Assembly (NCBI RefSeq): GCF_010692555.1
Contig: NZ_JAAHHG010000028.1
Coordinates: 4,432 to 53,995 of the forward strand
Direction: 5' to 3'
Source: Okeania sp. SIO3B5
GTDB taxonomy: Bacteria; Cyanobacteriota; Cyanobacteriia; Cyanobacteriales; Microcoleaceae
DNA: 49,564 bases
Shown here: one piece after another, positions 15,570 through 24,769 of the stretch
How positions within the stretch are numbered: position 1 is the first letter of the stretch
How the letters are laid out: each line of letters starts with the position of its first letter
Notes under the pieces: generated by a model
Seen by the model: the letters and a program-made list of their open reading frames with translations, nothing else
Databases searched by the model: none
What the model was told of the DNA's origin: nothing
Translations under genes and position numbers: made by a program

Positions 15570-18500
15570 ATGTTCAAAAAAAATGAATCAGGAACAAATC
15601 ATAATAATTTGATTGCTTTAGAAAGCATAATTAGAGCAATTAGAGAAGAAGAAGATTTAGATTTCCTCATTAAAAAAGTCATCAATTATCTCCAATCAGA
15701 ATTTGATTGTTGTTTAATTTGGGTATGTTTGTACGATCAATTAGCAAATAAAATAGTAGGCAAAGGTGGAATTACTCCCAATGGTGAAATTTCTGCTCTC
15801 AAACAAAAATTCACAATAAATCATGGAGATATATTAGAACAAGTATTACTGGAAAGAAAAGCAATTAAAGTCGCTGACTTAAGGGCGGAAAAGCAAGTTG
15901 GGGAATGGGTAAAAATACCGCAAACATATCAGATTAAAGGTACAATTTTCTTTCCTATACATGACAAAGAAAAATGTTTTGGTATTGCCTTAATAGGTTC
16001 ACAAGAGTGGGGAAGCTCTTTAGAGCCAGCAGAAAAAGCACTACTATCTTTAATTTGGGGCGAACTAGGGCAAAAATTACACAAAATAGAAAAAGAATGG
16101 CAACAGCAACAAGCAAAACGACCTGATAAACCCATCCTCTCATTACTATCTCAATTAGGAAAATTAACAACCCTAGACCGACGCCTCGAAACAGTTGCAG
16201 AAATAACTCATAAATTTTTACAGCCATCCCGCACAAATATTTACTGGTATTATCCCAATGGACGCTATTTTTGGCGTCGTGCGAGTAATTATCAAGTAAT
16301 AGTAGAATGGAGCGACTTTAAACGTCCTGCTTCTGGCATTACATTGCAAGACTTAGGTGAATTCTATCATGTACTATTAACTGGACAAATTATTTGCATC
16401 GGAGAATATTACACTTCTGTAGACAACGATATTACTCGCAGACTGACTCAACAAATTAGAGCTTCTTCTGTATTAGCAGCACCAATTATCTTAGAAGAGG
16501 AACTATTAGGATTTATTGCCGTAGAAGAACAACACAACCGTCTATGGCAAGATGATGAAAAAAACTATTTGCAAGGAGTAGGTCAACTGATAGCTTTAAC
16601 TTCTCCCCTCTCAGAAATGCAAGATAAAATTCGTCAAGCTAAACTAGACCAAACCTTAACTGCAGGCATAACTCGTGCTATTTACGGTGATGATGATTGG
16701 CAAAAAACCCTAAAAACAACAGCAGAAAAAATATCTCAGCGCTTAGGTGCTAAATATTTTGTGTTGACTATCCGCAACAGAGGACAATTTGAAGTTGTTT
16801 ATCAAAATCATTCTACCCAAAGTCGAACAGTCAAAACTGCTCTACCCCCCCTCAGTCAGAAAGATATGGCCTTACTAGGCCGAAATACTGGAGTAGTAGG
16901 CATTGAAAATTGGTCAGAAAGTCATATATTGGGTGCTTGGCAGGAAGATTTTGAGAAACTTGGAGTACGTTCTCTTCTCTTGTGCTGCACCATAGGAGCT
17001 GGGAAAAACGAACAAGAAGAATTTATTACAAAAAATCAAGGCGATCGCTACAACCAACCTGAAGGACTCGTAATTATTGGTGATGAAACACCCCGCACCT
17101 GGACTCGCAATGAACGAGAATTAGTACAAATTGTCAGTCAACAGTTAGGTTTTCTCCTGCATCAAAGGCATATTAATCAGATAATCAACAAGCAGCAGCA
17201 ATATACGCAATATCTACAGTCTGGTTTAACTACTGTACAACCAACGACAATACTGGCAAATTCAACAAAAATATCGATTGACTCTTCCAACTCCTTATTA
17301 TTACAAGAAGTGAAAAATTTGGAACCAGTGGGAGAACAGAGCGTATTAGGAAATTTATCACTGGACAATCTCGAACGAAATTTTCTTGAATTTATTGCTC
17401 AAGCAATTGTAGGAATAACAGAGATCAACCTGCAAACTGTTCCCCTAGTTGGTTTAATTACCTGGTATCCAGTATCACAAACAGGTAGAGTAATTAGCTA
17501 TAGTTATCTTGAGTCTCATATTACTAGCACTGACAAAATTTCGATTCCAGTTCGCACTGATTCTTGGATTCAACAAATAATTTCTACAAATGGTTGGTTG
17601 CATCTGAGCGTAAGTGATGTTCCAGCAAAAACTCTACGGTGGCTCAATATTCTTCATAGCGGTCAGGTTATAGCAACTGCTTTGCGTACTGCTGTTGAAC
17701 ATCAACCAACTGGTATATTATTACTTGCAGATCCTCACAAAATTTTATGGCAAAAAACAGAAGTACCACAACCACCAAATTCTCCTACTGAAACTCTGAA
17801 AAATTTATTGACTCATTTGGTTTCTCAGTTTGCATGGTCGCGTCGCTATTTGATAGTCAAGACTACTTTGGAATCTCAGCGAGAGGAATTAGAGTGGTTG
17901 AACTGGTATAAACAAAGGCGTTTAGAAGAACTTTACCGTACTGTTGGTTCTGGTTTTAAACAGTTAAGTGAATTGAATTATACTCCATCAGAAAATCCAG
18001 CTCAACAGAAAAATGTATTGACAAATCTACGTTATCAGCAATTATTACGACAAATTGGGAATGTTTTATCATCTACTACTTCATTATTGAAACAAGAAAA
18101 ATGGCGTTTACAAGCAAATTTTGATGTTGTATCTGTAGCTAATTTGTTGAGGCGATCGCTCACTCGAATTGATTCCCATGTTAAAAAAAGACAATTGCAA
18201 TTAGAAGTTCATCGGGAAGGAAATTTGAATATTTATGGAGACAGTATTAAATTAGAATTAGTTGTTTATGAGCTTTTGATTGGTGCCTGTCGTCGTTCTC
18301 CAACTGGAGGAAAAATTGATATTAAATGCCAAACTATAGATGAAGAATGGTTAGAAATTTCTATTCTTGATGCAGGTAAGATTAGCTCAAAATTAATTGC
18401 AGAATTTAAATCCACTTCCATCCCAGATGTATTAGAACCTTCTCCATTAGTTTCACCTCCAGGCAAGCATTTAATTATCTGTCGGCGAGTAATTCAACAA

Positions 18501-18581
18501 ATGGGAGGAGAGTTGGAGTTAAATTTACAAGAAAGTGGTTTAATTGAAAGTAAATTACTTTTACCCTTAGCTCTCCTTTGA
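15570..18581 (+). CDS. multi-GAF sensor protein with degenerate histidine-kinase-like C-terminus
   Basis: A 1003-residue cytosolic protein. I read about four GAF-like domains (roughly residues 17-170, 190-350, 365-535, 600-760), a linker with coiled-coil character around 780-830, and a C-terminal HATPase-like region (860-1003). The ATPase is weak: the N-box position reads ELLIGACRRSPTGG where kinases have N, and the G1 box is DAGKIS rather than DxGxG. No H-box with phospho-accepting histidine is seen before it. So this is probably a ligand- or redox-sensing scaffold, not an active kinase. GAF1 and GAF2 lack an evident bilin-binding CxH motif. A ribosome-binding site (GAGG) supports the ATG. 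Confidence 0.85.
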   Translation: MFKKNESGTNHNNLIALESIIRAIREEEDLDFLIKKVINYLQSEFDCCLIWVCLYDQLANKIVGKGGITPNGEISALKQKFTINHGDILEQVLLERKAIKVADLRAEKQVGEWVKIPQTYQIKGTIFFPIHDKEKCFGIALIGSQEWGSSLEPAEKALLSLIWGELGQKLHKIEKEWQQQQAKRPDKPILSLLSQLGKLTTLDRRLETVAEITHKFLQPSRTNIYWYYPNGRYFWRRASNYQVIVEWSDFKRPASGITLQDLGEFYHVLLTGQIICIGEYYTSVDNDITRRLTQQIRASSVLAAPIILEEELLGFIAVEEQHNRLWQDDEKNYLQGVGQLIALTSPLSEMQDKIRQAKLDQTLTAGITRAIYGDDDWQKTLKTTAEKISQRLGAKYFVLTIRNRGQFEVVYQNHSTQSRTVKTALPPLSQKDMALLGRNTGVVGIENWSESHILGAWQEDFEKLGVRSLLLCCTIGAGKNEQEEFITKNQGDRYNQPEGLVIIGDETPRTWTRNERELVQIVSQQLGFLLHQRHINQIINKQQQYTQYLQSGLTTVQPTTILANSTKISIDSSNSLLLQEVKNLEPVGEQSVLGNLSLDNLERNFLEFIAQAIVGITEINLQTVPLVGLITWYPVSQTGRVISYSYLESHITSTDKISIPVRTDSWIQQIISTNGWLHLSVSDVPAKTLRWLNILHSGQVIATALRTAVEHQPTGILLLADPHKILWQKTEVPQPPNSPTETLKNLLTHLVSQFAWSRRYLIVKTTLESQREELEWLNWYKQRRLEELYRTVGSGFKQLSELNYTPSENPAQQKNVLTNLRYQQLLRQIGNVLSSTTSLLKQEKWRLQANFDVVSVANLLRRSLTRIDSHVKKRQLQLEVHREGNLNIYGDSIKLELVVYELLIGACRRSPTGGKIDIKCQTIDEEWLEISILDAGKISSKLIAEFKSTSIPDVLEPSPLVSPPGKHLIICRRVIQQMGGELELNLQESGLIESKLLLPLALL

Positions 18582-18598
18582 TTTCTACAAAATTTAGG

Positions 18599-18761
18599 GA
18601 GTAGGGAGTAGGGAGTAGGGAGTAGGGGAGTAGGGGAGTAGAGGAGCAGGAAAGTAATTTTTTTTTGCCCAACGATGCGCCTACAGCGGTTTTCATTTGG
18701 GTAAACCACAGTAGGGGCGATTTCCGTTCCGGAATGCTCCGCAAACACGAATCGCCCCTAC
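18599..18761. repeat. GGGAGTA seven-base array and a GTAGGGGCGAT palindrome
   Basis: 18599-18650 is a GGGAGTA tandem array directly after the GAF gene. 18711-18720 and 18751-18761 (GTAGGGGCGAT / ATCGCCCCTAC) form a long-loop hairpin, whose loop holds GGAATGCTCCGCAAAC, a motif also found near 8755 and 45060. Confidence 0.7.
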
Positions 18762-18814
18762 ACGATTTTTGCTTGTGAAGATGTGGTTCATCAATTTGAA
18801 AAGCGCTGTAATTA

Positions 18815-19053
<239 letters not shown>

Positions 19054-19059
19054 TAATTA

Positions 19060-19160
19060 GTGATAACAAAACTTTCTCCTTCTTTTCTTCTTTCTTCCCT
19101 CCTGAATTCAGAATTCAGAATTCTGAGTAATTTATTTATAACTGTTCAACCAGACATGAT
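19060..19160. mobile_element. MITE, ATCATGTCCGG family, left-truncated copy
   Basis: Shares GTGATAA, AACTTTCTCCTTCTTTTC, an AGAATTC seven-base repeat and the right end GTTCAACCAGACATGATAT with the element in xisI. The left end is missing, replaced by copy C of the GGGYTTGCTGA family. Confidence 0.75.
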
Positions 19161-19280
19161 ATTACTTATAATCCTGAAAAGTGTTAAAATATAAAATTAA
19201 CACTAATTCACATAATTGAAAAAAATAAACTTAAGCTCTTTGGCTTATTATAAAATGTTTGTCAAATAAATATTAAACGA

Positions 19281-19392
19281 CATAGGGTGTTAAGTGTGTC
19301 ACATAATGCATACCTCCCACAAAACAGGTCGGTGAGATGTAAGGCCAACCATTATTCCAAAAATGGTAAGTGTGCCGTCACACATCCTACTT
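19281..19392. other. unexplained conserved-looking block upstream of the nSTAND gene
   Basis: TAGGGTGTTAAGTGTGTCAC on the left and GTGTGCCGTCACACATCCTA on the right give imperfect inverted ends around a more GC-rich middle (CCTCCCACAAAACAGGTCGG). It could be a structured leader RNA, a regulatory site or another small element. It stands out from the A/T-rich surroundings and ends about 35 nt before the next start codon. Confidence 0.35.
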
Positions 19393-19427
19393 AATCAGCA
19401 TATTAGTAAAAATTAAAAATCTTAGCT

Positions 19428-21605
19428 ATGACTGACAAATACCAAGCAAACAATGTAGCTCAACTTATTTATACTACAGCTATTAGTGTAATTGAAGAAT
19501 GTAGCAGTAAAATTTTTTCTAATATTTTAGATGCTCATATTATTCAGTTTCAAGCTAATTTCAATATTTTGAATGCCACAGAAAGCCAACAACTAAAAGC
19601 AGCAATTGAACAGTTATATAGTAATTATAAAATACAGCAAATACCAGCATTACACATTGCCAGTATAGATTTTATTATTGGTCGAGAGGAATATGCTAAT
19701 AATCAAATAGATACAGCATTAAATAAATTTAAAAATAGCCTATTAATCTGGGAAAAAAGTACAAATTTTCTACCTGGAGAAGTAGTTAATCAACAAATCA
19801 ATGAAAGATTAGAAAAAATAGGAATTGTATTATTTTATATCGGATTATGTTGCGAACATAAAGGCAATTCAAACATTCCAGTAGAACAAAAAAATAATTA
19901 TTGGCAACAAGCACAACATAATTTTCAGCAAAGTTTAGATTTATTTGGTAAAATAGACCGACAAGAATTAGTAGCTAAATTCATCATTCAGCAAGGTGAA
20001 GTTCTCAAAAAATTAGAAGCATGGGGCGATCTATACAAGCTTGCTCAAAAAGCTTTAGAACTACATTTAACTTACGGTACAGAAGAACAAATTGCTCATG
20101 ATTATGGATTTTTGGCTGAGGCAGCAATGCACGAGTCAAAATGGGACCATGCTAGTCAATTAGCAGAATTAGCAGTTGCCATTCAAAATCAATCCATAGG
20201 AGACCCTCTAGAAATTGCAGAATATCAAAATTCTTATTTCTCAATTTTAACTGAATCTCAAAGTAATTTAGAAGAGTGGCAAGCTACTGTTAATCAACTA
20301 GAAAAAGCACGACGAAAAACAAACCCTCATCATGATTTACAGTCCTATATTTCCATACTAAAAGCATTAAAAAAACTTTATTTTGACCAAGACCAATATG
20401 GAAAATCTGCCAGAGTCAAAGAAGAACAATTACGAGTTGAACATCAATATGGATTAAAAGCTTTTATCGGAATAAATCCATTACAACCACAACAAAACTC
20501 TGATAATAATCTGATAGTTCCTAGAGAAATTAAAGTTTCTGGTCGCCTAGAAGACTTGAATAATTTAGTGGGAAGAATCAAAAGCCAGGAGCATAAACTA
20601 ATAGTTATACATGGAGTCTCTGGTGTGGGTAAAAGTTCTTTAATTAATTCTGGATTAATACCTACTCTACTAGCAGAAAATTCAGATGAGAATCAAGAAA
20701 TTTCACCCATACTACTGCGAGTTTATACAGATTGGATGAGAAATTCTGACTCTGCAACTTGGAATCTAGAATATGTATTAGAAACATTGCGTAAAAACCA
20801 TCAAAAAAATAATTTAAAAGTATTAATTTTAGACCAGTTTGAAGAGTTATTTACTGTCTGTCCAAAACTAGCTCAAAGACTACCACTTTATCAATTTTTA
20901 TATGACTGTTTAAACTTGGATTTTGTTAAAGTAGTTTTATCTATTCAAACAAATTACTTACATTACTTATTAGAGTGCGATCGCCAGGCAAACTTAGAAA
21001 CAGTAATTAACTATGAAATTTTATCTAAGGAAATTCTTTACTACATCAGTAATTTTGAGCCAAATCATAGTCAAGAAATTATCAAAAATTTAATTGGATT
21101 TGCTCAATTAGATTGGGAGCCAGATTTAATTTCTCAAGTAGTAAAAGATTTAAGTTCAGCAGACAACACAGTAAGTCCGATTGAATTGCAAGTAGTAGGC
21201 ACTCAACTTCAAGAAGAAGCAATTACAACTGTTGAAGCATATCATAAACTAGGAAATAATCCTATCAAAAAACTCACAATAAACTTTATAGATGGAGTAA
21301 TAAAAGATTGTGGTTTTCTGAACGGACAAACAGCAATATCTGTCTTATACTTATTAACAAATGAACATGGTACACGCCCTCTAAGAACTCATTCTGAATT
21401 AGCATCAGAGTTATTAATGGAAGCCAATAAATTAGATTTAGTTTTAGATGTATTAGTTGCTCGAGGATTAGTTTTGCTGCTGCCAGATTTACCAGAAAAT
21501 AGTTATCAATTAGCTCATAACTATTTAATTCCTTTAGTTCGAGAACAGAAACAGGAAGGAGAAAAATCAATTTCTGAATTTGAATTTGACGGAGATATGA
21601 TGTAA
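19428..21605 (+). CDS. TPR-like protein with nSTAND-type NTPase domain
   Basis: A 725-residue protein. Residues ~1-345 are helical and TPR-like (repeated A-L-N-K-F, A-Q-H-N-F-Q-Q-S-L-D-L-F pattern). Then comes a P-loop NTPase: HGVSGVGKSS (~394-403) as Walker A and LILDQFEELF (~467-476) as Walker B with the DQFEE signature of novel STAND NTPase group 1. The end (SYQLAHNYLIPLVRE) fits the winged-helix-like tail of that group. STAND proteins are switch ATPases that oligomerise after sensing a trigger. Here the TPRs are at the N-terminus and there is no WD40 sensor and no recognisable effector, so partners are presumably encoded elsewhere. The final residues EFEFDGDMM are non-conserved. Confidence 0.8.
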   Translation: MTDKYQANNVAQLIYTTAISVIEECSSKIFSNILDAHIIQFQANFNILNATESQQLKAAIEQLYSNYKIQQIPALHIASIDFIIGREEYANNQIDTALNKFKNSLLIWEKSTNFLPGEVVNQQINERLEKIGIVLFYIGLCCEHKGNSNIPVEQKNNYWQQAQHNFQQSLDLFGKIDRQELVAKFIIQQGEVLKKLEAWGDLYKLAQKALELHLTYGTEEQIAHDYGFLAEAAMHESKWDHASQLAELAVAIQNQSIGDPLEIAEYQNSYFSILTESQSNLEEWQATVNQLEKARRKTNPHHDLQSYISILKALKKLYFDQDQYGKSARVKEEQLRVEHQYGLKAFIGINPLQPQQNSDNNLIVPREIKVSGRLEDLNNLVGRIKSQEHKLIVIHGVSGVGKSSLINSGLIPTLLAENSDENQEISPILLRVYTDWMRNSDSATWNLEYVLETLRKNHQKNNLKVLILDQFEELFTVCPKLAQRLPLYQFLYDCLNLDFVKVVLSIQTNYLHYLLECDRQANLETVINYEILSKEILYYISNFEPNHSQEIIKNLIGFAQLDWEPDLISQVVKDLSSADNTVSPIELQVVGTQLQEEAITTVEAYHKLGNNPIKKLTINFIDGVIKDCGFLNGQTAISVLYLLTNEHGTRPLRTHSELASELLMEANKLDLVLDVLVARGLVLLLPDLPENSYQLAHNYLIPLVREQKQEGEKSISEFEFDGDMM

Positions 21606-22401
21606 GCATTAATTAATAATTAATAATTAATAATTAATAATTAATAATTAATAATTAGGGTTTAAAGAAATAATATCTCCTTATATTCAATCCTCTCGGT
21701 TTTAACCAGAGGTAATTATCAATTATCCATGATCAATTATCAATTAATGAACTCTCTTTGAAAAAAAGAGGATTGACTAAAAGGAAATTTTTTTCTTCTC
21801 TTGGTCGATTGGATATGGCGAGGTCTCCTCGCCATCCCTCGACCGCTTTTTTATCCTTTAAAAGAGAGGCTTTAAACCTTAATTATTCGCTAAGGGAGTA
21901 GGGGAGATTGAATATTGAAATAATTATAAAATTATCAACATATACAACATATATATGATACCTGAAGTGACAAGATATAATTATTTACCTTAGCTTCATT
22001 TTTAACTCAGTTTAATTTAAGGTATATACACCATTCTTAAAATTGAAAATATTGTAATTTTATAGCAGAAGAAAGAAGGAAGAAGGAAGAAGGAAGAAGG
22101 AAAAATTTTTCCTTCTTGTATCATGTCCAGTAACATCGTTTGTGTATAGAATCAAGTCACAATTGGAAGAAACCTTTCTGCCTTCCTTCCACCAAAATAT
22201 AAGTATTCAAGCGGACGATATTATTTCTTACCGAATAATTAATAATTGTTAATTAAATAATTCAGCTTTATTAGCTTCCCCTTTCAAAGGGAAAAAAAAG
22301 AAGAAAAAAATCCTTTTAATCAATCCTCTTATTTATAAGAAGAGGTAATTCTAAATTCTAAATTCTAAATTCTAAATTCTTAAATTCTTCCTTATTGAAT
22401 T
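21606..22401. other. repeat-filled spacer: AATTAAT and GAAGGAA arrays, hairpin repeat, MITE relic
   Basis: No gene. 21607-21657 is an AATTAAT seven-base array. 21782-21887 is a ~105-bp dispersed repeat containing a hairpin (TGGCGAGG..CCTCGCCA) and AAAAGAGAGGCTTTAAACC; a reversed copy is at 47236-47350. 22075-22100 is a GAAGGAA array. 22119-22221 has ends TATCATGTCCAG and CGGACGATAT, a diverged ATCATGTCCGG-type element. 22352-22385 is a TCTAAAT array that ends close to the next start codon. Confidence 0.7.
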
Positions 22402-23424
22402 ATGAAAAAACTAGCTAAAATCATCCTCAATACTGCTTTATTTGCTAGCTTGGGTTTGAGTTCTATAGTCATACAAGCAGGTAGTTGGGATAACTTTAAA
22501 CTGCGCTATTTTCATCTAACACAATATCTAAATAATCAAGATAAAGAACTCCAAGATATTCAAGCACAAAACCTCGATCCTCAGAAATATAGTCGAATTA
22601 ATTTAGATCAACTTTTGAATGGCGGACCGCCAAAAGATGGTATTCCTTCTATTGATAAACCGAAATTTGATACAGCCACAACAACACCTTTTTCAACTAA
22701 TGAAACAGTAATTGGTATAGAAATAAATGGTGAAGCTGTTGCTTATCCTTTTGGCATTATGAATTGGCATGAAATTGTTAATGATACAGTAGGAGGAATG
22801 AAAATTACTGTTTCTTATTGCCCTCTTTGTGACACTATAATCGCATTTGAACGTGGTAATACAACTTATGGAGTTTCTGGCAAACTTTATCAAAGTTGTT
22901 TAGTTATGTACGACCGCTCTAATGATACTCTTTATTCTCAACCTTGGGCCATTGGTATTCTTGGCCGGAATGTTAACAGTAACTTAAATAGAATTTCTGC
23001 CATTAAAACTACTCTAGAAAATTGGTTAGCAGCCCATCCTGATAGTAAGATTTTATCTACAAAAACAGGTTATAAACGTGACTATTTTAACTATCCTTAC
23101 GGCAGCTACTATACCGATAAAATGTTGATTTTTCCAGTCAGAAATCAAGACAAAATTAATCAACATCCTAAAGCTATTATTAGCTATGTTTGGGAAGCAG
23201 ACCGACAAACACCTGAAAATTATTTCTCAGGTAGTAGTGTTCAGTTTTTACATTCAGAAATTAAGCAACTAAAAGAAAAAATTGTAGAATTTAATGGGCG
23301 AAAAATTCGTGCCAAATGGGACAGTAAAATGCAAACCGTCATTGTTGAAGAATTCGATGGTACAACTATCCCTAGTTCAACCGCTTTTGCCTTTGTTTAT
23401 CCAGCATTTTTTCCACAAGAATAG
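22402..23424 (+). CDS. DUF3179 domain protein, secreted
   Basis: A 340-residue protein with an N-terminal signal peptide (MKKLAKIILNTALFASLGLS, cleavage probably after QAG). The body matches DUF3179: GIPSIDKPKFDTA, ETVIGIEINGEAVAYPFGIM, NWHEIVND, VSYCPLCDTIIAFER with the paired cysteines, and SGKLYQSCLVMYDRSNDTLY. The CPLC motif resembles a thioredoxin-like or metal-binding site; the family has no established function. Probably periplasmic. No operon partners. Confidence 0.9.
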   Translation: MKKLAKIILNTALFASLGLSSIVIQAGSWDNFKLRYFHLTQYLNNQDKELQDIQAQNLDPQKYSRINLDQLLNGGPPKDGIPSIDKPKFDTATTTPFSTNETVIGIEINGEAVAYPFGIMNWHEIVNDTVGGMKITVSYCPLCDTIIAFERGNTTYGVSGKLYQSCLVMYDRSNDTLYSQPWAIGILGRNVNSNLNRISAIKTTLENWLAAHPDSKILSTKTGYKRDYFNYPYGSYYTDKMLIFPVRNQDKINQHPKAIISYVWEADRQTPENYFSGSSVQFLHSEIKQLKEKIVEFNGRKIRAKWDSKMQTVIVEEFDGTTIPSSTAFAFVYPAFFPQE

Positions 23425-23426
23425 CT

Positions 23427-23500
23427 ATTTCAGTTATCAGTTATCAGTTATCAGTTATCAGTTATCAGATAGTTTTGTTTTGCTTTGCTTTGCTTTGCTT
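23427..23500. repeat. TTATCAG seven-base array and CTTTG five-base array
   Basis: 23430-23467 repeats TTATCAG with a seven-base period; 23470-23500 repeats CTTTG with a five-base period, the only non-seven array of this kind noticed in the window. Confidence 0.75.
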
Positions 23501-23569
23501 TGTGGAATGGGTTTTGTGGAATGGGCCTCTGGCCCGTTCATTCCGTTCATTCCCGTTCCCCAGAAAATA

Positions 23570-24769
23570 CTAAACCCTAAGTCGCAAAAAGTCACAGAAA
23601 CTCCAATGATACAGACTATAACAGATTTCTCCCCCAATTTCTTGCTGATGTAAAAATTCTACCCAAGTTTCCAGCACCTCTTCTATATCATATTCATCAA
23701 TGTCTACGAACTGAGCATTGCCAGAACATAGCGATCGCTCTATCCCCTCCACAGAAACTGCTTCTTCTTCCTCCACTAACACCCTCAGCACTCCTAACTC
23801 AATTTCTGACAAACCCTCACCCCCCATTTTTTCCCACAAACCCTGATAATATTCCTCCAAACCTGCCGTAGGGACATTCCATCGAACCTTCCAAGGGCGA
23901 ATGCCATTCGCCCCTACAGTTGTCTCCCCCCCTTCCAAAAAGAGGTTAGAATTCCGGTCCCCCCCTTCCCAAGGGGGGTTAGGGGGGATAACACCCAATA
24001 CCCGACTCAAATACATAAAATTATTCCCACTCTCAACCACCAACTCTCGACAAAACTCTGCCTCACTCAAATAATTTTCAGCAACCCAAGATTTAATATT
24101 TTCCCCTACTCCCGGAATTGCCAAATAATGCTCAATATAAGCTCGTGCATCTTCCCGGTTTTGTTCTGGATATTCTTCTAAATTCAGTGTTTCCGCAGGA
24201 GTTTCAATTAATAAACCAGATTTTGCTCTCAGAAATGGTCTGCGGGCGAGGAGGAAATAGACTTGTTTGGGCAAATATCTGGGCAGGTAGAATATATTGG
24301 AGTCTCGTGGTTGACTTTGTGGATCGAGGTTGTCGCATCCATCCACAACTACGATTAATTTTTCCTCTGCTGTGAGGTTGTCGCTAATTTTCTGGAGTAA
24401 TAGGGATAGATACCAACTACCTTCCGTAACATTGTCGGGAAGGGTGGGGTTTTGGTTTTCTATTTTTTGGATGAGTTGGGTGCAAATGGTAATTAGAAAT
24501 TCGTCAGCGCGGTTTTTGCCCTCAACTTCCGCAGTGTAATAAACAGTTTGGGGGTTTTGCATGGTGTAGTTGGCGAGGATGGCACTTTTACCACTACCGG
24601 GGGAACCGATGAGAGTGAAGTAACCGTGGTTGTGGTTTTGGAGGAAGTTATTGATGGTGGTGGAGATGAGAGAGCGATCGACATAATTTTCAGTTTTTTG
24701 TTGAATGAATTGTTGAAATATTGTTGGGTAGGGGGTGGTTGGAGTGAGAATTTGAGGTTTGTTGTTCAT
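23570..24769 (-). CDS. NACHT-type ATPase B (no N-terminal domain)
   Basis: A 399-residue P-loop ATPase. Start chosen at the ATG whose ATGA overlaps the stop codon of the WD40 gene, with GGAG 9 nt upstream, rather than at an upstream ATG inside that gene. GYFTLIGSPGSGKSAI (49-64) is Walker A, LIVVVDGCDNLD (138-149) Walker B, YFLLARRPF sensor 1. It aligns with residues ~170-490 of NACHT ATPase A, but lacks A's N-terminal ~170 residues and ends early (WSFCDFLRLRV), where repeat sequence begins. Residues 260-300 have no counterpart in A and are encoded by two palindromic repeats that stay in frame. Translationally coupled to the WD40 gene, so likely its partner. Confidence 0.85.
   Translation of the reverse strand: MNNKPQILTPTTPYPTIFQQFIQQKTENYVDRSLISTTINNFLQNHNHGYFTLIGSPGSGKSAILANYTMQNPQTVYYTAEVEGKNRADEFLITICTQLIQKIENQNPTLPDNVTEGSWYLSLLLQKISDNLTAEEKLIVVVDGCDNLDPQSQPRDSNIFYLPRYLPKQVYFLLARRPFLRAKSGLLIETPAETLNLEEYPEQNREDARAYIEHYLAIPGVGENIKSWVAENYLSEAEFCRELVVESGNNFMYLSRVLGVIPPNPPWEGGDRNSNLFLEGGETTVGANGIRPWKVRWNVPTAGLEEYYQGLWEKMGGEGLSEIELGVLRVLVEEEEAVSVEGIERSLCSGNAQFVDIDEYDIEEVLETWVEFLHQQEIGGEICYSLYHWSFCDFLRLRV
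23893..23917. repeat. GGGGCGAATGGC palindrome inside the NACHT B coding region
   Basis: GGGCGAATGCCATTCGCCCC, a member of the same dispersed palindrome family as 8382, 18711 and 32791, but read through as VGANGIRPW of the ATPase. Confidence 0.85.
23958..23989. repeat. CCCCCCTT palindrome inside the NACHT B coding region
   Basis: CCCCCCTTCCCAAGGGGGG followed by TTAGGGGGGAT, the same dispersed palindrome as at 27270 and 27354. Read on the minus strand as IPPNPPWEGG, a peptide often produced when this repeat lands in a gene. Confidence 0.88.

Noticed and set aside
19060-19160. A complete ATCATGTCCGG element
   Set aside because: The left inverted end is absent, so I list it only as a truncated copy.
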